From NCBI GenBank assembly GCA_002270465.1, contig NQOF01000002.1, positions 248,001 to 312,000 of the forward strand: DNA of 64,000 nucleotides, written 5' to 3'. Shown here one piece after another: positions 18,078-27,333 of the stretch. Within the stretch, counting starts at the first letter, position 1, and each line of letters opens with the position of its first letter. Made by a program: the position numbers and the translations under genes. The DNA is from Blautia hominis. GTDB lineage: Bacteria > Bacillota > Clostridia > Lachnospirales > Lachnospiraceae. The notes below the pieces were generated by a model. It saw only the letters and a program-made list of their open reading frames with translations. It did no database searches and was not told the origin of the DNA.

Positions 18078-19445
18078 ATGGAAAGAGAAAAATTTTCTTC
18101 CAGGCTGGGTTTTATCCTGATATCCGCAGGATGTGCCATCGGCCTTGGAAATGTATGGCGTTTTCCCTATATAACGGGAAAGTACGGCGGTGCGGCGTTC
18201 GTGCTGATCTATTTGTTCTTTCTGATCGTTTTAGGACTGCCCATCATGGTCATGGAATTTGCCGTGGGCAGAGCCAGTCAGAAAAGTATTGCCACATCCT
18301 TCAATGTGCTTGAGAAAAAAGGCAGCAAATGGCATGTTTACCGGTATTTCGGTATGGCAGGCAACTATCTGCTGATGATGTTCTACACAACCATTGGCGG
18401 CTGGATGCTGGCCTATTTTGTAAAAATGGTGAAAGGCGACTTCGCCGGACTTGACACCGAGGGGGTCAGCGCTGCGTTCGGAAGTCTTTCTACAGATATG
18501 CCACAAATGATCTTCTGGATGATCTTGATCGTTATCATCGGTTTTGCGGTTTGTTCCATGGGCCTCCAGAAGGGTGTGGAGAAGATCACAAAAATCATGA
18601 TGGTGGTGCTGTTGGCTTTGATGGTGCTGCTGGCTGTGCGTTCCTGCACACTGGAGGGCGCGTCGGAGGGACTTAGATTCTATCTGCTGCCTGATTTCGG
18701 CAAGCTGACGGAGTATAAGATTCAGGAAGTTATCTTCGCGGCCATGGGACAGGCCTTCTTTACCCTGAGTCTTGGGATCGGTGCCCTGGCAATCTTCGGA
18801 AGCTACATTGGCAAAGACCATAAGCTTACCGGTGAGGCTGTCAGCATTACGATCCTGGATACCATGGTAGCGCTTATTGCCGGTCTGATCATTTTTCCGG
18901 CGTGTTCTGCCTTCCAGGTAAATCCGGGGGAAGGTCCGGGCCTTGTGTTTGTCACTTTGCCGAATGTGTTTAATGCCATGAAAGGCGGAAGATTCTGGGG
19001 TTCCCTGTTCTTCTTATTTATGTCCTTTGCGGCGCTGTCCACCATTATTGCCGTGTTCCAGAATATCATTTCCTTTGCACAGGATCTGTGGGACTGGAGT
19101 GTAAAAAAGGCAGCTCTTATAAACGGCATTGCCATATTCCTGCTGTCCCTGCCCTGTATTTTCGGAATGACGATCTGGAGTGATCTCACTATTTTAGGCA
19201 AAGATATCATGGGATTTGAAGACTTCCTGGTCAGCAATAATCTGCTTCCCTTAGGTTCCCTGGTGTATCTTCTGTTCTGTGTGACCAGATACGGATGGGG
19301 CTGGAAAAACTTCCTGAAAGAAGCCAACACAGGAGAAGGCATAGCTTTTCCAAAGAAAATAAAAGTTTATCTTACATTTATCCTGCCGGTCATTGTGCTT
19401 TTTATCTTTATTCAGGGATATTGGAGCCTCTTTCAGAGTTTATAG
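18078..19445 (+). CDS. Sodium-dependent transporter, NSS (SNF) family
   Basis: 455 residues, an integral membrane symporter of the neurotransmitter:sodium family. The TM1 signature AIGLGNVWRFPY (about residues 20-31) carries the sodium- and substrate-binding unwound segment. Around eleven helices follow, as in bacterial members. Substrates are usually amino acids, such as tryptophan, tyrosine or leucine; the sequence does not say which here. The ATG follows GAGGTTGAGG. The gene appears monocistronic. Confidence 0.92.
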   Translation: MEREKFSSRLGFILISAGCAIGLGNVWRFPYITGKYGGAAFVLIYLFFLIVLGLPIMVMEFAVGRASQKSIATSFNVLEKKGSKWHVYRYFGMAGNYLLMMFYTTIGGWMLAYFVKMVKGDFAGLDTEGVSAAFGSLSTDMPQMIFWMILIVIIGFAVCSMGLQKGVEKITKIMMVVLLALMVLLAVRSCTLEGASEGLRFYLLPDFGKLTEYKIQEVIFAAMGQAFFTLSLGIGALAIFGSYIGKDHKLTGEAVSITILDTMVALIAGLIIFPACSAFQVNPGEGPGLVFVTLPNVFNAMKGGRFWGSLFFLFMSFAALSTIIAVFQNIISFAQDLWDWSVKKAALINGIAIFLLSLPCIFGMTIWSDLTILGKDIMGFEDFLVSNNLLPLGSLVYLLFCVTRYGWGWKNFLKEANTGEGIAFPKKIKVYLTFILPVIVLFIFIQGYWSLFQSL

Positions 19446-19454
19446 AAAATTCCC

Positions 19455-19483
19455 TTGAAATCAGTAAATTTTACAGGTATACT
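19455..19483 (+). promoter_or_regulatory. Strong candidate promoter for the hpt-pyrH-frr... cluster
   Basis: TTGAAA (19455-19460) and TATACT (19478-19483), each one base from consensus, with 17-bp spacing. The predicted leader is about 160 nt long and contains a hairpin formed by TCCGGC and GCCGGA near 19530-19550. Confidence 0.6.
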
Positions 19484-19650
19484 AGGGATAGAATAAAAAT
19501 CTGAGTTATTGTTCACACGCCACAGTCCGGCGGAGTGCTGCCGGATTTGGGGACGGACCATAACAGATCTGACAGACAGAGATATGCCACGGCTGCAGAT
19601 GCTGTACCGATTAGGGATGATTTTCGGCATATAATAATAGGAGAATGTAT

Positions 19651-20007
19651 ATGGAACATATAATGTTGACAAAACTGCGTGACGCGGGATGTGACGTGAA
19701 TGGCACACTGGAGCGTTTTATGAACAATGAAATGCTGTGCATGAAGTTTTTGAAAAAGTTTCCTCAGGATGAAACTTTCATGGAAATGAAGAATGCTTTC
19801 GCCCAGGGGGATGCCGAGGAATTTTTTAAAGCAGCCCATACCATGAAAGGTGTTTCCGGCAATCTGGGGCTCAGCAGCCTCTATAATGAGATGCAGCCCG
19901 CAGTGGAGAAGAGCAGAAGAGGCGAACTCCCCTCAAAAGAGGATATGGACATAATTGAAAAGCAGTATCATGAGATAATAAAGATCATCAGAGAAAATGA
20001 AGAGTGA
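19651..20007 (+). CDS. Hpt-domain phosphotransfer protein
   Basis: 118 residues, essentially one Hpt four-helix bundle. The phospho-accepting histidine is H63 in AAHTMKGVSGNLGL. The start was placed at the second ATG (19651), because TAGGAG lies 7 bp before it and only 1 bp before the ATG at 19645. Stand-alone Hpt proteins shuttle phosphate between a hybrid kinase receiver and a response regulator. The hybrid kinase at 2694 lacks its own Hpt domain and is a plausible partner. It is 13 bp upstream of pyrH and probably cotranscribed with it, an odd place for a signalling gene. Confidence 0.85.
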   Translation: MEHIMLTKLRDAGCDVNGTLERFMNNEMLCMKFLKKFPQDETFMEMKNAFAQGDAEEFFKAAHTMKGVSGNLGLSSLYNEMQPAVEKSRRGELPSKEDMDIIEKQYHEIIKIIRENEE

Positions 20008-20020
20008 AGAGGAATGACAG

Positions 20021-20716
20021 ATGAAGAGAATTTTACTGAAACTCAGCGGAGAGGCACTGGCAGGCCCTAAGAAAACAGGGTTTGATGAGGCGACAGTCAT
20101 GGAGGTTGCCCGCCAGGTAAAAGTTCTGGTGGATGAGGGCATCCAGGTGGGTATTGTCATCGGAGGCGGCAACTTCTGGAGAGGCCGCACCAGCGAGAAC
20201 ATTGACAGGACCAAAGCAGACCAGATCGGGATGCTTGCCACAGTTATGAACTGTATCTATGTGTCTGAGATCTTCCGCACGGCTGGCATGAAGACCAGCG
20301 TCCTGACCCCGTTTGAATGCGGTTCCTTTACAAAGTTATTTTCCAAGGACCGTGTCAATAAATACTTCGACCGCGGCATGGTTGTCTTTATGGCAGGCGG
20401 TACAGGCCACCCCTATTTTTCAACAGATACGGCCACGGTACTTCGCGCAGTGGAGATTGAAGCTGACATGATCTTTCTGGCAAAGGCTGTGGACGGCGTG
20501 TATGACAGTGATCCCAAGAGCAATCCGGATGCCAGGAAGTATGATGAGGTGGGCATCCAGGAAGTTATAGATAAAAAGCTGGCTGTTGTGGATATGACTG
20601 CGTCCATCCTCTGTATGGAAAACAAAATGCCCATGCTGGTGTTCGGACTGAATGAAAAAGACAGTATCGTGAATACCGCGCACGGTAAATTCACGGGAAC
20701 AAAAGTATTAGTATAA
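20021..20716 (+). CDS. pyrH: UMP kinase
   Basis: 231 residues. It phosphorylates UMP to UDP in pyrimidine nucleotide synthesis; the bacterial enzyme is a hexamer of the amino-acid-kinase fold regulated by GTP and UTP. Signatures are LKLSGEAL near the N-terminus, GGGNFWRG, and the nucleotide-binding region [11 protein letters not shown]. Length is normal. It is followed 17 bp later by frr, the common bacterial order. Confidence 0.98.
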   Translation: MKRILLKLSGEALAGPKKTGFDEATVMEVARQVKVLVDEGIQVGIVIGGGNFWRGRTSENIDRTKADQIGMLATVMNCIYVSEIFRTAGMKTSVLTPFECGSFTKLFSKDRVNKYFDRGMVVFMAGGTGHPYFSTDTATVLRAVEIEADMIFLAKAVDGVYDSDPKSNPDARKYDEVGIQEVIDKKLAVVDMTASILCMENKMPMLVFGLNEKDSIVNTAHGKFTGTKVLV

Positions 20717-20733
20717 TCTGGGAGGAAATGAGA

Positions 20734-21291
20734 ATGGCAACAGATGAAAGAATCGCAAAATATGAAGATAAGATGAACAAAACAATGGAGGCCCTGGTAA
20801 AAGAACTGGGAACGATCCGTGCCGGACGTGCAAATCCGCATATTCTGGATAAAATCACCGTAGACTATTATGGGGCACCTACACCTCTGCAGCAGGTGGC
20901 TAATGTAACAGTACCGGAACCCAGAATGATCCAGATCCAGCCGTGGGAGTCTTCCCTGATCAAAGTGATCGAAAAAGCGATCCTGGTTTCTGACCTGGGG
21001 ATCAACCCAAACAATGACGGCAAGTCTATCCGTCTGGTGCTGCCTGAGCTTACAGAAGAGCGCAGAAAAGAGCTGGTAAAGGACGTGAAGAAAAAAGGGG
21101 AGGCTGCTAAGGTAGCTGTCCGCAATATCCGCCGCGATGCCAACGAGGCATTTAAAAAACTGGCAAAACAGGATGTATCTGAGGATGAGATCAAGGAGCT
21201 GGAGGAGGATATCCAGAAACTGACAGATAAATTCGGCAAGAACATTGATAAAACAGTGGAAGAAAAATCCAAAGAAATCTTAACAGTATAA
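20734..21291 (+). CDS. frr: Ribosome recycling factor
   Basis: 185 residues, the standard length when started at 20734; GGAGG lies 8 bp before this ATG, whereas an upstream ATG at 20728 is only 2 bp from it. With EF-G it splits post-termination ribosomes. Conserved stretches are [32 protein letters not shown] and the C-terminal helix of the long three-helix bundle. It sits in the pyrH-frr-uppS cluster. Confidence 0.98.
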   Translation: MATDERIAKYEDKMNKTMEALVKELGTIRAGRANPHILDKITVDYYGAPTPLQQVANVTVPEPRMIQIQPWESSLIKVIEKAILVSDLGINPNNDGKSIRLVLPELTEERRKELVKDVKKKGEAAKVAVRNIRRDANEAFKKLAKQDVSEDEIKELEEDIQKLTDKFGKNIDKTVEEKSKEILTV

Positions 21292-21360
21292 ATTAGAATC
21301 AAGAGGGGCACATACAAGAAAAAGGTATTGTGCCTCTTTTATGCGTAGGAGGAGAAAAAC

Positions 21361-22068
21361 ATGGTGATTCCAAATCATGTGGCGATCATTCTGGATGGCA
21401 ATGGCCGCTGGGCCAAAGCCAAAGGAATGCCAAGAACATACGGGCATGTGAAAGGCTGCGAGAATCTGGAAAAAATATGTTCCATAGCCAAGGAACTGGG
21501 AGTGAAATATCTTACGGTCTTTGCCTTTTCCACTGAAAACTGGAAGCGTTCCAAAGATGAGGTGGACGGTCTGATGAAGCTGTTCCGCAATTATATGAAA
21601 AAATGCCTGAAAATAGCAAGGGACAACAAGATGCGGGTCCGTGTGATCGGGGAACCATCTGTTTTTGATGAAGACCTGCAGGCAAGGATCCGGGAACTGG
21701 AGGAGTATTCCAGCCAGTTTGACGAACTGCATTTCCAGATCGCGCTGAATTACGGCAGCAGGGATGAGTTAAAGAGAGCGGTGCAGGACTTAGCCAGGGA
21801 TGTAAAAAAGGGTGTGCTGGACCCGGATCTGATCACAGAGGATACCATATCCGCATATCTGGATACAAAAGGCCTGCCGGACCCGGATCTGCTGATCCGC
21901 ACCAGCGGGGAGGAACGCCTCTCCAATTTTCTCATGTGGCAGCTTGCTTACACGGAGTTTTATTTTACAGATGTGGCATGGCCGGATTTTAATAAGGCAG
22001 AGTTTGAAAAGGCTATACAGAAATTTAATCAGAGAGACCGCAGATACGGCGGCGTGAAGGAGGAGTGA
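21361..22068 (+). CDS. uppS: Isoprenyl transferase (undecaprenyl diphosphate synthase family)
   Basis: 235 residues. It condenses isopentenyl diphosphate units in cis configuration to make the lipid carrier for peptidoglycan precursors. The catalytic aspartate is D12 in HVAIILDGNGRWA; the C-terminal signature LLIRTSGEERLSNFLMWQ binds diphosphate. AGGAGG precedes the ATG. Its TGA overlaps the GTG that opens the longest cdsA frame; the likely cdsA start is 2 bp further on. Confidence 0.96.
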   Translation: MVIPNHVAIILDGNGRWAKAKGMPRTYGHVKGCENLEKICSIAKELGVKYLTVFAFSTENWKRSKDEVDGLMKLFRNYMKKCLKIARDNKMRVRVIGEPSVFDEDLQARIRELEEYSSQFDELHFQIALNYGSRDELKRAVQDLARDVKKGVLDPDLITEDTISAYLDTKGLPDPDLLIRTSGEERLSNFLMWQLAYTEFYFTDVAWPDFNKAEFEKAIQKFNQRDRRYGGVKEE

Positions 22069-22070
22069 TC

Positions 22071-22880
22071 ATGTTCAAGACAAGGCTGTTAAGCGGAATT
22101 GTGCTGGTCCTCATTGCCCTTGCCACCATTATTCCGGGAGGGATCGTGCTCTTTGCCACACTTGTTGCCATCTCCATGATCGGTATGCAGGAACTTTATA
22201 AAGCCATGAAGGTGCAGGAAAACGGAGTGGGAAGCCTGGAGCTTGTGGGGTATGCGGGGGCAGTGATCTACTATCTGACCCTTCTGTTTGAGAAGGAGGA
22301 GTTCTCCCTCATTGCTGTTTTATTTGCGCTGGTCCTCATTATGTCCGTGTATGTATTTACATACCCAAAATACCATGCGGACCAGATCATGGCTGCTATG
22401 TTTGGAGTCCTATATGTGGCAGTCATGCTTTCTTATATCTATAAGACCAGGAATCTGGAAGGCGGCGCATGGCTTGTGGGACTTATCTTTTTAAGTTCCT
22501 GGGGCAGCGACACCTGTGCTTACTGCGTGGGAATGCTGATCGGAAAGCACAAGATGGCTCCTGTGCTGAGTCCGAAAAAATCGGTGGAAGGCGGCGTGGG
22601 CGGTGTCCTGGGAGCAGCCCTGCTGGGTGCTCTTTACGCGGTGGTGATCGCAAAGTGGAATCCTGCTTCCGGCCATACAGCGCTTATGTACGCCCTGATC
22701 TGTGCTGTGGGTGCTCTGATCTCCATGGTTGGGGATTTGGCGGCATCTGCGATCAAGAGAAACAAAGAGATAAAGGATTACGGCAGACTGATCCCGGGAC
22801 ACGGCGGTATTCTGGACCGTTTTGACAGTGTGATATTCACGGCACCGTTCATCTATTTCCTGGCAAATGTGCTGCTGTAA
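22071..22880 (+). CDS. cdsA: Phosphatidate cytidylyltransferase
   Basis: 269 residues from the ATG at 22071, 5 bp after GGAGGAG. An in-frame GTG at 22065 lies inside that ribosome site. It forms CDP-diacylglycerol from phosphatidic acid and CTP for phospholipid synthesis. It is a multi-helix membrane protein with the C-terminal CDS signature: GDLAASAIKR, KDYGRLIPGHGG and LDRFDS. It is coupled to uppS. Confidence 0.96.
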   Translation: MFKTRLLSGIVLVLIALATIIPGGIVLFATLVAISMIGMQELYKAMKVQENGVGSLELVGYAGAVIYYLTLLFEKEEFSLIAVLFALVLIMSVYVFTYPKYHADQIMAAMFGVLYVAVMLSYIYKTRNLEGGAWLVGLIFLSSWGSDTCAYCVGMLIGKHKMAPVLSPKKSVEGGVGGVLGAALLGALYAVVIAKWNPASGHTALMYALICAVGALISMVGDLAASAIKRNKEIKDYGRLIPGHGGILDRFDSVIFTAPFIYFLANVLL

Positions 22881-22896
22881 ATGAGGTTTTGAGGAT

Positions 22897-24039
22897 ATGA
22901 TAAAAATTGCGATATTAGGTTCCACAGGCTCCATCGGCACCCAGACCTTGGATGTGGTGGAGAGAAATGAAGACCTGCAGGTGGTGGGGATCGCCGCAGG
23001 CAGTAATATTGATATGCTGGAAGAGCAGATCCGGCGTTTCCATCCCAGGCTGGCGGCTGTGGGTGATGAAAAAAAGGCCGCTGAACTGAAGACCAGGGTT
23101 GCGGATACGGACTGCAGGGTAGCCGGTGGAATGGAAGGACTTCTGATGCTGGCTGCCATGCCGGAATCGGATATCCTTGTCACAGCCATTGTGGGCATGA
23201 TCGGGATCCGGCCCACCGTGGAAGGCATCCGTGCAGGAAAGGACATTGCCCTTGCCAATAAGGAGACACTGGTAACTGCAGGGCATATCATCATGCCCCT
23301 TGCAAAAGAATACGGCGTGCGGATCCTGCCGGTGGACAGTGAGCACAGTGCCATCTTCCAGGCTCTGTGCGGGGAGGAGCCCTCCAGGATCCATAAGCTG
23401 CTCATAACGGCCTCGGGCGGGCCGTTCCGTGGAAAAAAGCGGGAGGAGCTGACCCATATCAGAGTGGAGGATGCGCTGAAGCATCCAAACTGGGCTATGG
23501 GGCAGAAGATCACCATTGACTCCGCAACTTTGGTGAACAAAGGGCTTGAGGTCATGGAGGCAAAGTGGCTGTTCCATATGGATCTGGAGCAGATACAGGT
23601 AGTGGTGCAGCCTCAGAGCGTGATCCATTCCATGGTGGAATTCGTGGACGGGGGCATCATTGCCCAGCTTGGGACTCCGGATATGCGGCTTCCCATTCAG
23701 TATGCCCTGTACGGCGGCAGGAGACGTTTTCTGCCCGGCGAGCGCCTGGATTTTGCAAAACTTGGCTCCATCACATTTGAGGAGCCGGATATGGAGACCT
23801 TTAAAGGGCTGCCGCTGGCAATGGAGGCATCCGGAAGGGGCGGTTCCATGCCCACAGTATTTAATGCTGCCAATGAGAAGGCAGTAGGTATGTTTTTGAA
23901 CAGAAAAATCGGTTTCCTGGATATTTATGCAATAATTGAAGAAGCTATGGAAAGACATAAAGTGATTGAGAATCCGGACGTAGATGAGATTACAGGCATC
24001 GAACAGGAGACTTACAGATGGATTGAAGGCAGGTGGTAG
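22897..24039 (+). CDS. dxr: 1-deoxy-D-xylulose-5-phosphate reductoisomerase
   Basis: 380 residues. It converts DXP to methylerythritol phosphate, the committed step of the non-mevalonate isoprenoid pathway that supplies uppS. NADPH-binding GSTGSIGTQTLDV at the N-terminus, VDSEHSA (metal and substrate), and NKGLEVMEAKWLF are visible. Length is normal. The ATG follows GAGG, and the gene starts 16 bp after cdsA. Confidence 0.98.
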   Translation: MIKIAILGSTGSIGTQTLDVVERNEDLQVVGIAAGSNIDMLEEQIRRFHPRLAAVGDEKKAAELKTRVADTDCRVAGGMEGLLMLAAMPESDILVTAIVGMIGIRPTVEGIRAGKDIALANKETLVTAGHIIMPLAKEYGVRILPVDSEHSAIFQALCGEEPSRIHKLLITASGGPFRGKKREELTHIRVEDALKHPNWAMGQKITIDSATLVNKGLEVMEAKWLFHMDLEQIQVVVQPQSVIHSMVEFVDGGIIAQLGTPDMRLPIQYALYGGRRRFLPGERLDFAKLGSITFEEPDMETFKGLPLAMEASGRGGSMPTVFNAANEKAVGMFLNRKIGFLDIYAIIEEAMERHKVIENPDVDEITGIEQETYRWIEGRW

Positions 24040-24040
24040 A

Positions 24041-25339
24041 TTGAGTTTTTCCGGAATTATTAATATTTTGATCGCAGTCATAATCTTTTCCCTGATCGTC
24101 ATTTTTCATGAGCTGGGACATTTTCTGCTGGCAAAGAGGAACGGTATTGCAGTGACAGAATTCTCTCTGGGCATGGGGCCGAGGATCATATCCACGGAGA
24201 AAGGCGGTACCAGGTATTCCCTGAAGCTGTTCCCCATCGGCGGTTCCTGCCTGATGGTGGGAGAAGATGATGATGACAACAGCGCAGGGTCATTCAACAA
24301 TGCCTCTGTGTGGGCCAGGATTTCCGTGGTGGCGGCAGGTCCTGTGTTTAACTTTATTATGGCATTTGTCTGTGCTATGATCATTACCAGCGTGGTGGGA
24401 TACGACCCTGCAAAGGTGACCGCGGTGCAGGAGGGGTCCGCAGCTGAAGCGGCAGGCCTTCAGGAAGGGGACCTGATCACAGAATTCAATGGAAAACATA
24501 TTTCCATTGGCAGGGATCTGAGCCTTTACCAGACGCTGCACGGGTATCAGGATAAAAACATTGATATGAAAGTTAAGCGGGATGGGGAGACCATAGACAT
24601 TTCCTTTACTGCTGACAGTATAGAGAAGAAAATGCTGGGATTCACTTACAGCAGCGAAGGACCTGCACAGATCATGGAAATCTATATTGACAGTCCTATG
24701 ATGAAAGCCGGGCTTCAGGCCGGAGATGTGATCACAGCCATTGGTGGAACCCAGATAGCTGACGGAGAAGCGCTTCAGGCTTATATGGAGGAACATCCGC
24801 TGACCGGCGAGGAGATCACCCTGACGGTGGATCGCAACGGCAAGGAACGGGAAGTTACGGCAGAGCCTCAGATGCGTACCGTTGTCAGCAGCGGGTTTGA
24901 CTATAATTTATACAGAGAAAAGACAGGATTTTTAGGAGTGCTCAGATACAGTGCCGTGGAAGTCCGCTACTGGATCTCCAGTACGGTGCAGAGCCTGGGG
25001 CTTCTCATCAAGGGTACCTTTTCCGTGAACGATCTGTCCGGTCCCGTGGGGATCGTGGATGCCATCGGAGATTCCGTCCAGGAGGCAAAATCGGAGGGAT
25101 CTGTCATTGTGGGTATGCAGATGCTCTACTGGGTGATCCTTCTGTCAGCCAACTTAGGCGTTATGAACCTGCTGCCCATACCGGCGCTGGACGGAGGACG
25201 TTTGGTGTTCCTACTCATAGAGGCCATACGGGGCAAAGAGGTGAACAGGAATGTGGAAGGCATGATACATTTTGCAGGGTTTGTACTGCTGATGCTGCTC
25301 ATGGTGTTTGTCCTGTTTAATGATATCAAAAGGCTGTAA
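24041..25339 (+). CDS. rseP: RIP metalloprotease RseP (site-2 protease)
   Basis: 432 residues if started at the TTG at 24041, right after the dxr stop and 4 bp from AGGTGG. An ATG at 23984 would overlap dxr by 56 bp and adds a polar, unlikely N-terminus; the start is therefore uncertain. It is an intramembrane zinc protease that cleaves membrane-bound anti-sigma factors or signal peptides. The active site is HELGH at about residues 23-27 in the first helix. Two PDZ-like domains follow (about 110-190 and 190-275). The C-terminal MNLLPIPALDGGR motif supplies the third zinc ligand. It is the last gene of the pyrH cluster before a strong terminator. Confidence 0.93.
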   Translation: MSFSGIINILIAVIIFSLIVIFHELGHFLLAKRNGIAVTEFSLGMGPRIISTEKGGTRYSLKLFPIGGSCLMVGEDDDDNSAGSFNNASVWARISVVAAGPVFNFIMAFVCAMIITSVVGYDPAKVTAVQEGSAAEAAGLQEGDLITEFNGKHISIGRDLSLYQTLHGYQDKNIDMKVKRDGETIDISFTADSIEKKMLGFTYSSEGPAQIMEIYIDSPMMKAGLQAGDVITAIGGTQIADGEALQAYMEEHPLTGEEITLTVDRNGKEREVTAEPQMRTVVSSGFDYNLYREKTGFLGVLRYSAVEVRYWISSTVQSLGLLIKGTFSVNDLSGPVGIVDAIGDSVQEAKSEGSVIVGMQMLYWVILLSANLGVMNLLPIPALDGGRLVFLLIEAIRGKEVNRNVEGMIHFAGFVLLMLLMVFVLFNDIKRL

Positions 25340-25390
25340 AATGCCGGAATGCAGAAACTACACCGCTGGTTTCTGTCAACAAGAATAAAA

Positions 25391-25446
25391 AAATCCGGAA
25401 GGATGGGGTACAAAATAATGTGTACCCGGTCTTTCCGGACTTTTTT
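25391..25446 (+). terminator. Rho-independent terminator after rseP
   Basis: A long imperfect stem: TCCGGAA...GGGTACA on the left pairs with TGTACCC...TTTCCGGA on the right, followed by ACTTTTTTATTTT. A-rich sequence on the left makes it usable from the other strand too. Confidence 0.85.
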
Positions 25447-25471
25447 ATTTTGGGGCAGATAGCCTGTAGCT

Positions 25472-26737
25472 TTACACCAGCTCTGCTATTCTTGTGACAC
25501 CAACATAGATTTCCTGTATTTTGTACCAGGTAGGATAATCCACGATGCCGGTAACAGGCAGGTTGAAGATCCGCTGAAAATCCCTGACAGCCCGCTGTGT
25601 CCCTTCTCCGTAAATGCCGTCTACGGTTACGGCGGGGAGTGCCGGGTATCCCTGACGGATGGCATTGAGCTGCTCCTGAAGCTGTTCGACTTTGTCCCCC
25701 GAAGCACCGATATCCAGATTATACCCGGGCCAAGAGATGGGAATGCCGGAAATCTCCTCCGCGGTATTGATGTACATGTTGTCGCCGTAGAAGTTCCGCA
25801 GAATCTCGATGGCGGTGTAGCCCTGATCGCCCAGGTATTTAGAACCCCACTGTGTCATCCAGTTCGGACAGGTCACCCGCTGCCCGTCGCAGTACTGTGT
25901 CAGAATGGGCTGCCGGACCCCGGGTCTTGAGAGATAATTGGAGAACAGTTCATCCACTACCAGGGAGATGCTGTCAAAGATGTTTCTGCCGTTCATCCAC
26001 TTGTGGTCAAAGGCAGTGGAGGAGGTGATGGTAAAATCATAGCCTTTGTTCCGGTACCATTCTGTATAGACACGGTTCAGAGTAAAGGACATGATCGCCA
26101 GCACATTGGCCCGGATGGTCTCTATGGGCCATGTGGCATAGATCTCACTGGATGCCACATTTTTGATGTAATCCCGGTAACGCACATAAAAGTTCTCGGC
26201 GGTGGGGTCTGTGGGGGCACCGTCATGGACCACTACAAACTCCGGCACGACCACGCGGCTCAGAACGATCTCCCCGGATTCATCCATGGGTTTGATCTCA
26301 TCCTCCGGTATCTTCTCCGGGTATATGCCAAAGAGGGTATGGGCAGGAATGACAATGTTCTGGAAGGTGTTCTGCGGCGTCTGGGCCTGGAGCCTTGCAG
26401 TCTGCAGCGCAGTCACCTCCGGCAGGATTTCCGCACCGGAGATATCAAGGGGCTCAAATCCCTGGGCTTTGATGCGGAATGTATATTCTGCGTAAGGCTG
26501 ATACTCGGAAGGTTCCATGCTGTATTCCAGGGGCGGGGCAGGAAGTGTGATCTCCGGTGTCTGCCCGTTGGCGTCTGTCTTCAGCTCCTCGATGACAGAG
26601 GAGGGGTCTCCCGTATAGGTAATGTCTATGGTGGCATTTTCAATGGGCGTGTTTCTGATGGAGGAGAGCACAGAAATCCGCAGGCGGCCTTCATCCGGGT
26701 GGTCCGTCTGCATGGCTTTTATGGGATCATAATTCAT
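25472..26737 (-). CDS. Peptidoglycan-binding protein with SpoIID-like central region
   Basis: 421 residues from the ATG at 26737, which has GAGG 8 bp upstream; upstream codons in the open frame look non-coding. Three parts are visible: an N-terminal beta-rich segment (about 15-110) like a carboxypeptidase-regulatory or Ig-like domain; a middle part with YVRYRDYIKNVASSEI and AIMSFTLNRVYTEWY that resembles SpoIID/LytB-type proteins; and a C-terminal PG_binding_1 domain (about 345-410, ASGDKVEQLQEQLNAI and YGEGTQRAVRDFQ). No signal peptide is obvious. Related clostridial proteins are linked to the spore or cell wall; the exact function is unknown. Confidence 0.75.
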   Translation of the reverse strand: MNYDPIKAMQTDHPDEGRLRISVLSSIRNTPIENATIDITYTGDPSSVIEELKTDANGQTPEITLPAPPLEYSMEPSEYQPYAEYTFRIKAQGFEPLDISGAEILPEVTALQTARLQAQTPQNTFQNIVIPAHTLFGIYPEKIPEDEIKPMDESGEIVLSRVVVPEFVVVHDGAPTDPTAENFYVRYRDYIKNVASSEIYATWPIETIRANVLAIMSFTLNRVYTEWYRNKGYDFTITSSTAFDHKWMNGRNIFDSISLVVDELFSNYLSRPGVRQPILTQYCDGQRVTCPNWMTQWGSKYLGDQGYTAIEILRNFYGDNMYINTAEEISGIPISWPGYNLDIGASGDKVEQLQEQLNAIRQGYPALPAVTVDGIYGEGTQRAVRDFQRIFNLPVTGIVDYPTWYKIQEIYVGVTRIAELV

Positions 26738-26876
26738 AGGTAAAACCTCATGGCAGTTCGTTGGTTTAGGATATGCAGGAAATAGAAAAATGTGACAGAA
26801 TGATTGACAGAAGCATTCCTTTGTGCTAAGATTCCACATAACATATATGGCTTTACAGACGGGAGGACAGAGTATC

Positions 26877-27299
26877 ATGAAAAAGATGCAGCGTATTGGT
26901 TATGGTATCGCATTCATTTTTTGTGTACTGTGTCTCTTTTTCCTTTTTTCACAGAGGCAGGAAAACGCAGGCGCGGGAAACGGATTTTCACACCTGCCCG
27001 GTCAGGCCGCTATCACACAGGCAGGCCATGCGGAACAGCTTGTGAATTTCCAGAAGGAAGAAACACGCTCACGTCTCTGTGTCAATAAGAGCAAGGAAGA
27101 AGGAAATGATTTTCTCGGGCCTCTTCCTTTTTTTGCTGTTCTTTTTTCCTGTGCCCTTGTTTTTCTGTTTTCAGGAGAGACAAAGGCCGCACTCTATGCC
27201 TTTTCCAGGCGCAGTTTCTTACTGAACGACCACCCCATAAAATTAATTTCCATTGTCCAATACAAGGACGGAAAAAAGAGATTTTCCCCTTTTATCTGA
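26877..27299 (+). CDS. Small hypothetical membrane protein upstream of secDF
   Basis: 140 residues from an ATG at 26877 with GGGAGGA upstream. Two hydrophobic segments, about residues 6-24 and 83-100, flank a hydrophilic stretch rich in Gln, Glu and Lys. I recognise no family. It ends 34 bp before secDF and is probably read with it, so a role at the membrane near the translocase is possible but unproven. The initiation region is convincing, but the C-terminal third could be non-coding extension. Confidence 0.5.
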   Translation: MKKMQRIGYGIAFIFCVLCLFFLFSQRQENAGAGNGFSHLPGQAAITQAGHAEQLVNFQKEETRSRLCVNKSKEEGNDFLGPLPFFAVLFSCALVFLFSGETKAALYAFSRRSFLLNDHPIKLISIVQYKDGKKRFSPFI

Positions 27300-27333
27300 T
27301 TCTATAAAACATGAAACAGAAAGCAGGGAAATC

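Noticed and set aside
23984-24040. Extended N-terminus of rseP from the ATG at 23984
   Set aside because: It would overlap dxr by 56 bp and prepend a polar segment before the first catalytic helix; the TTG at 24041 is preferred.
22491-24102. Long minus-strand frames opposite cdsA and dxr
   Set aside because: Antisense shadows of firmly identified genes; composition and lack of ribosome sites argue against coding.
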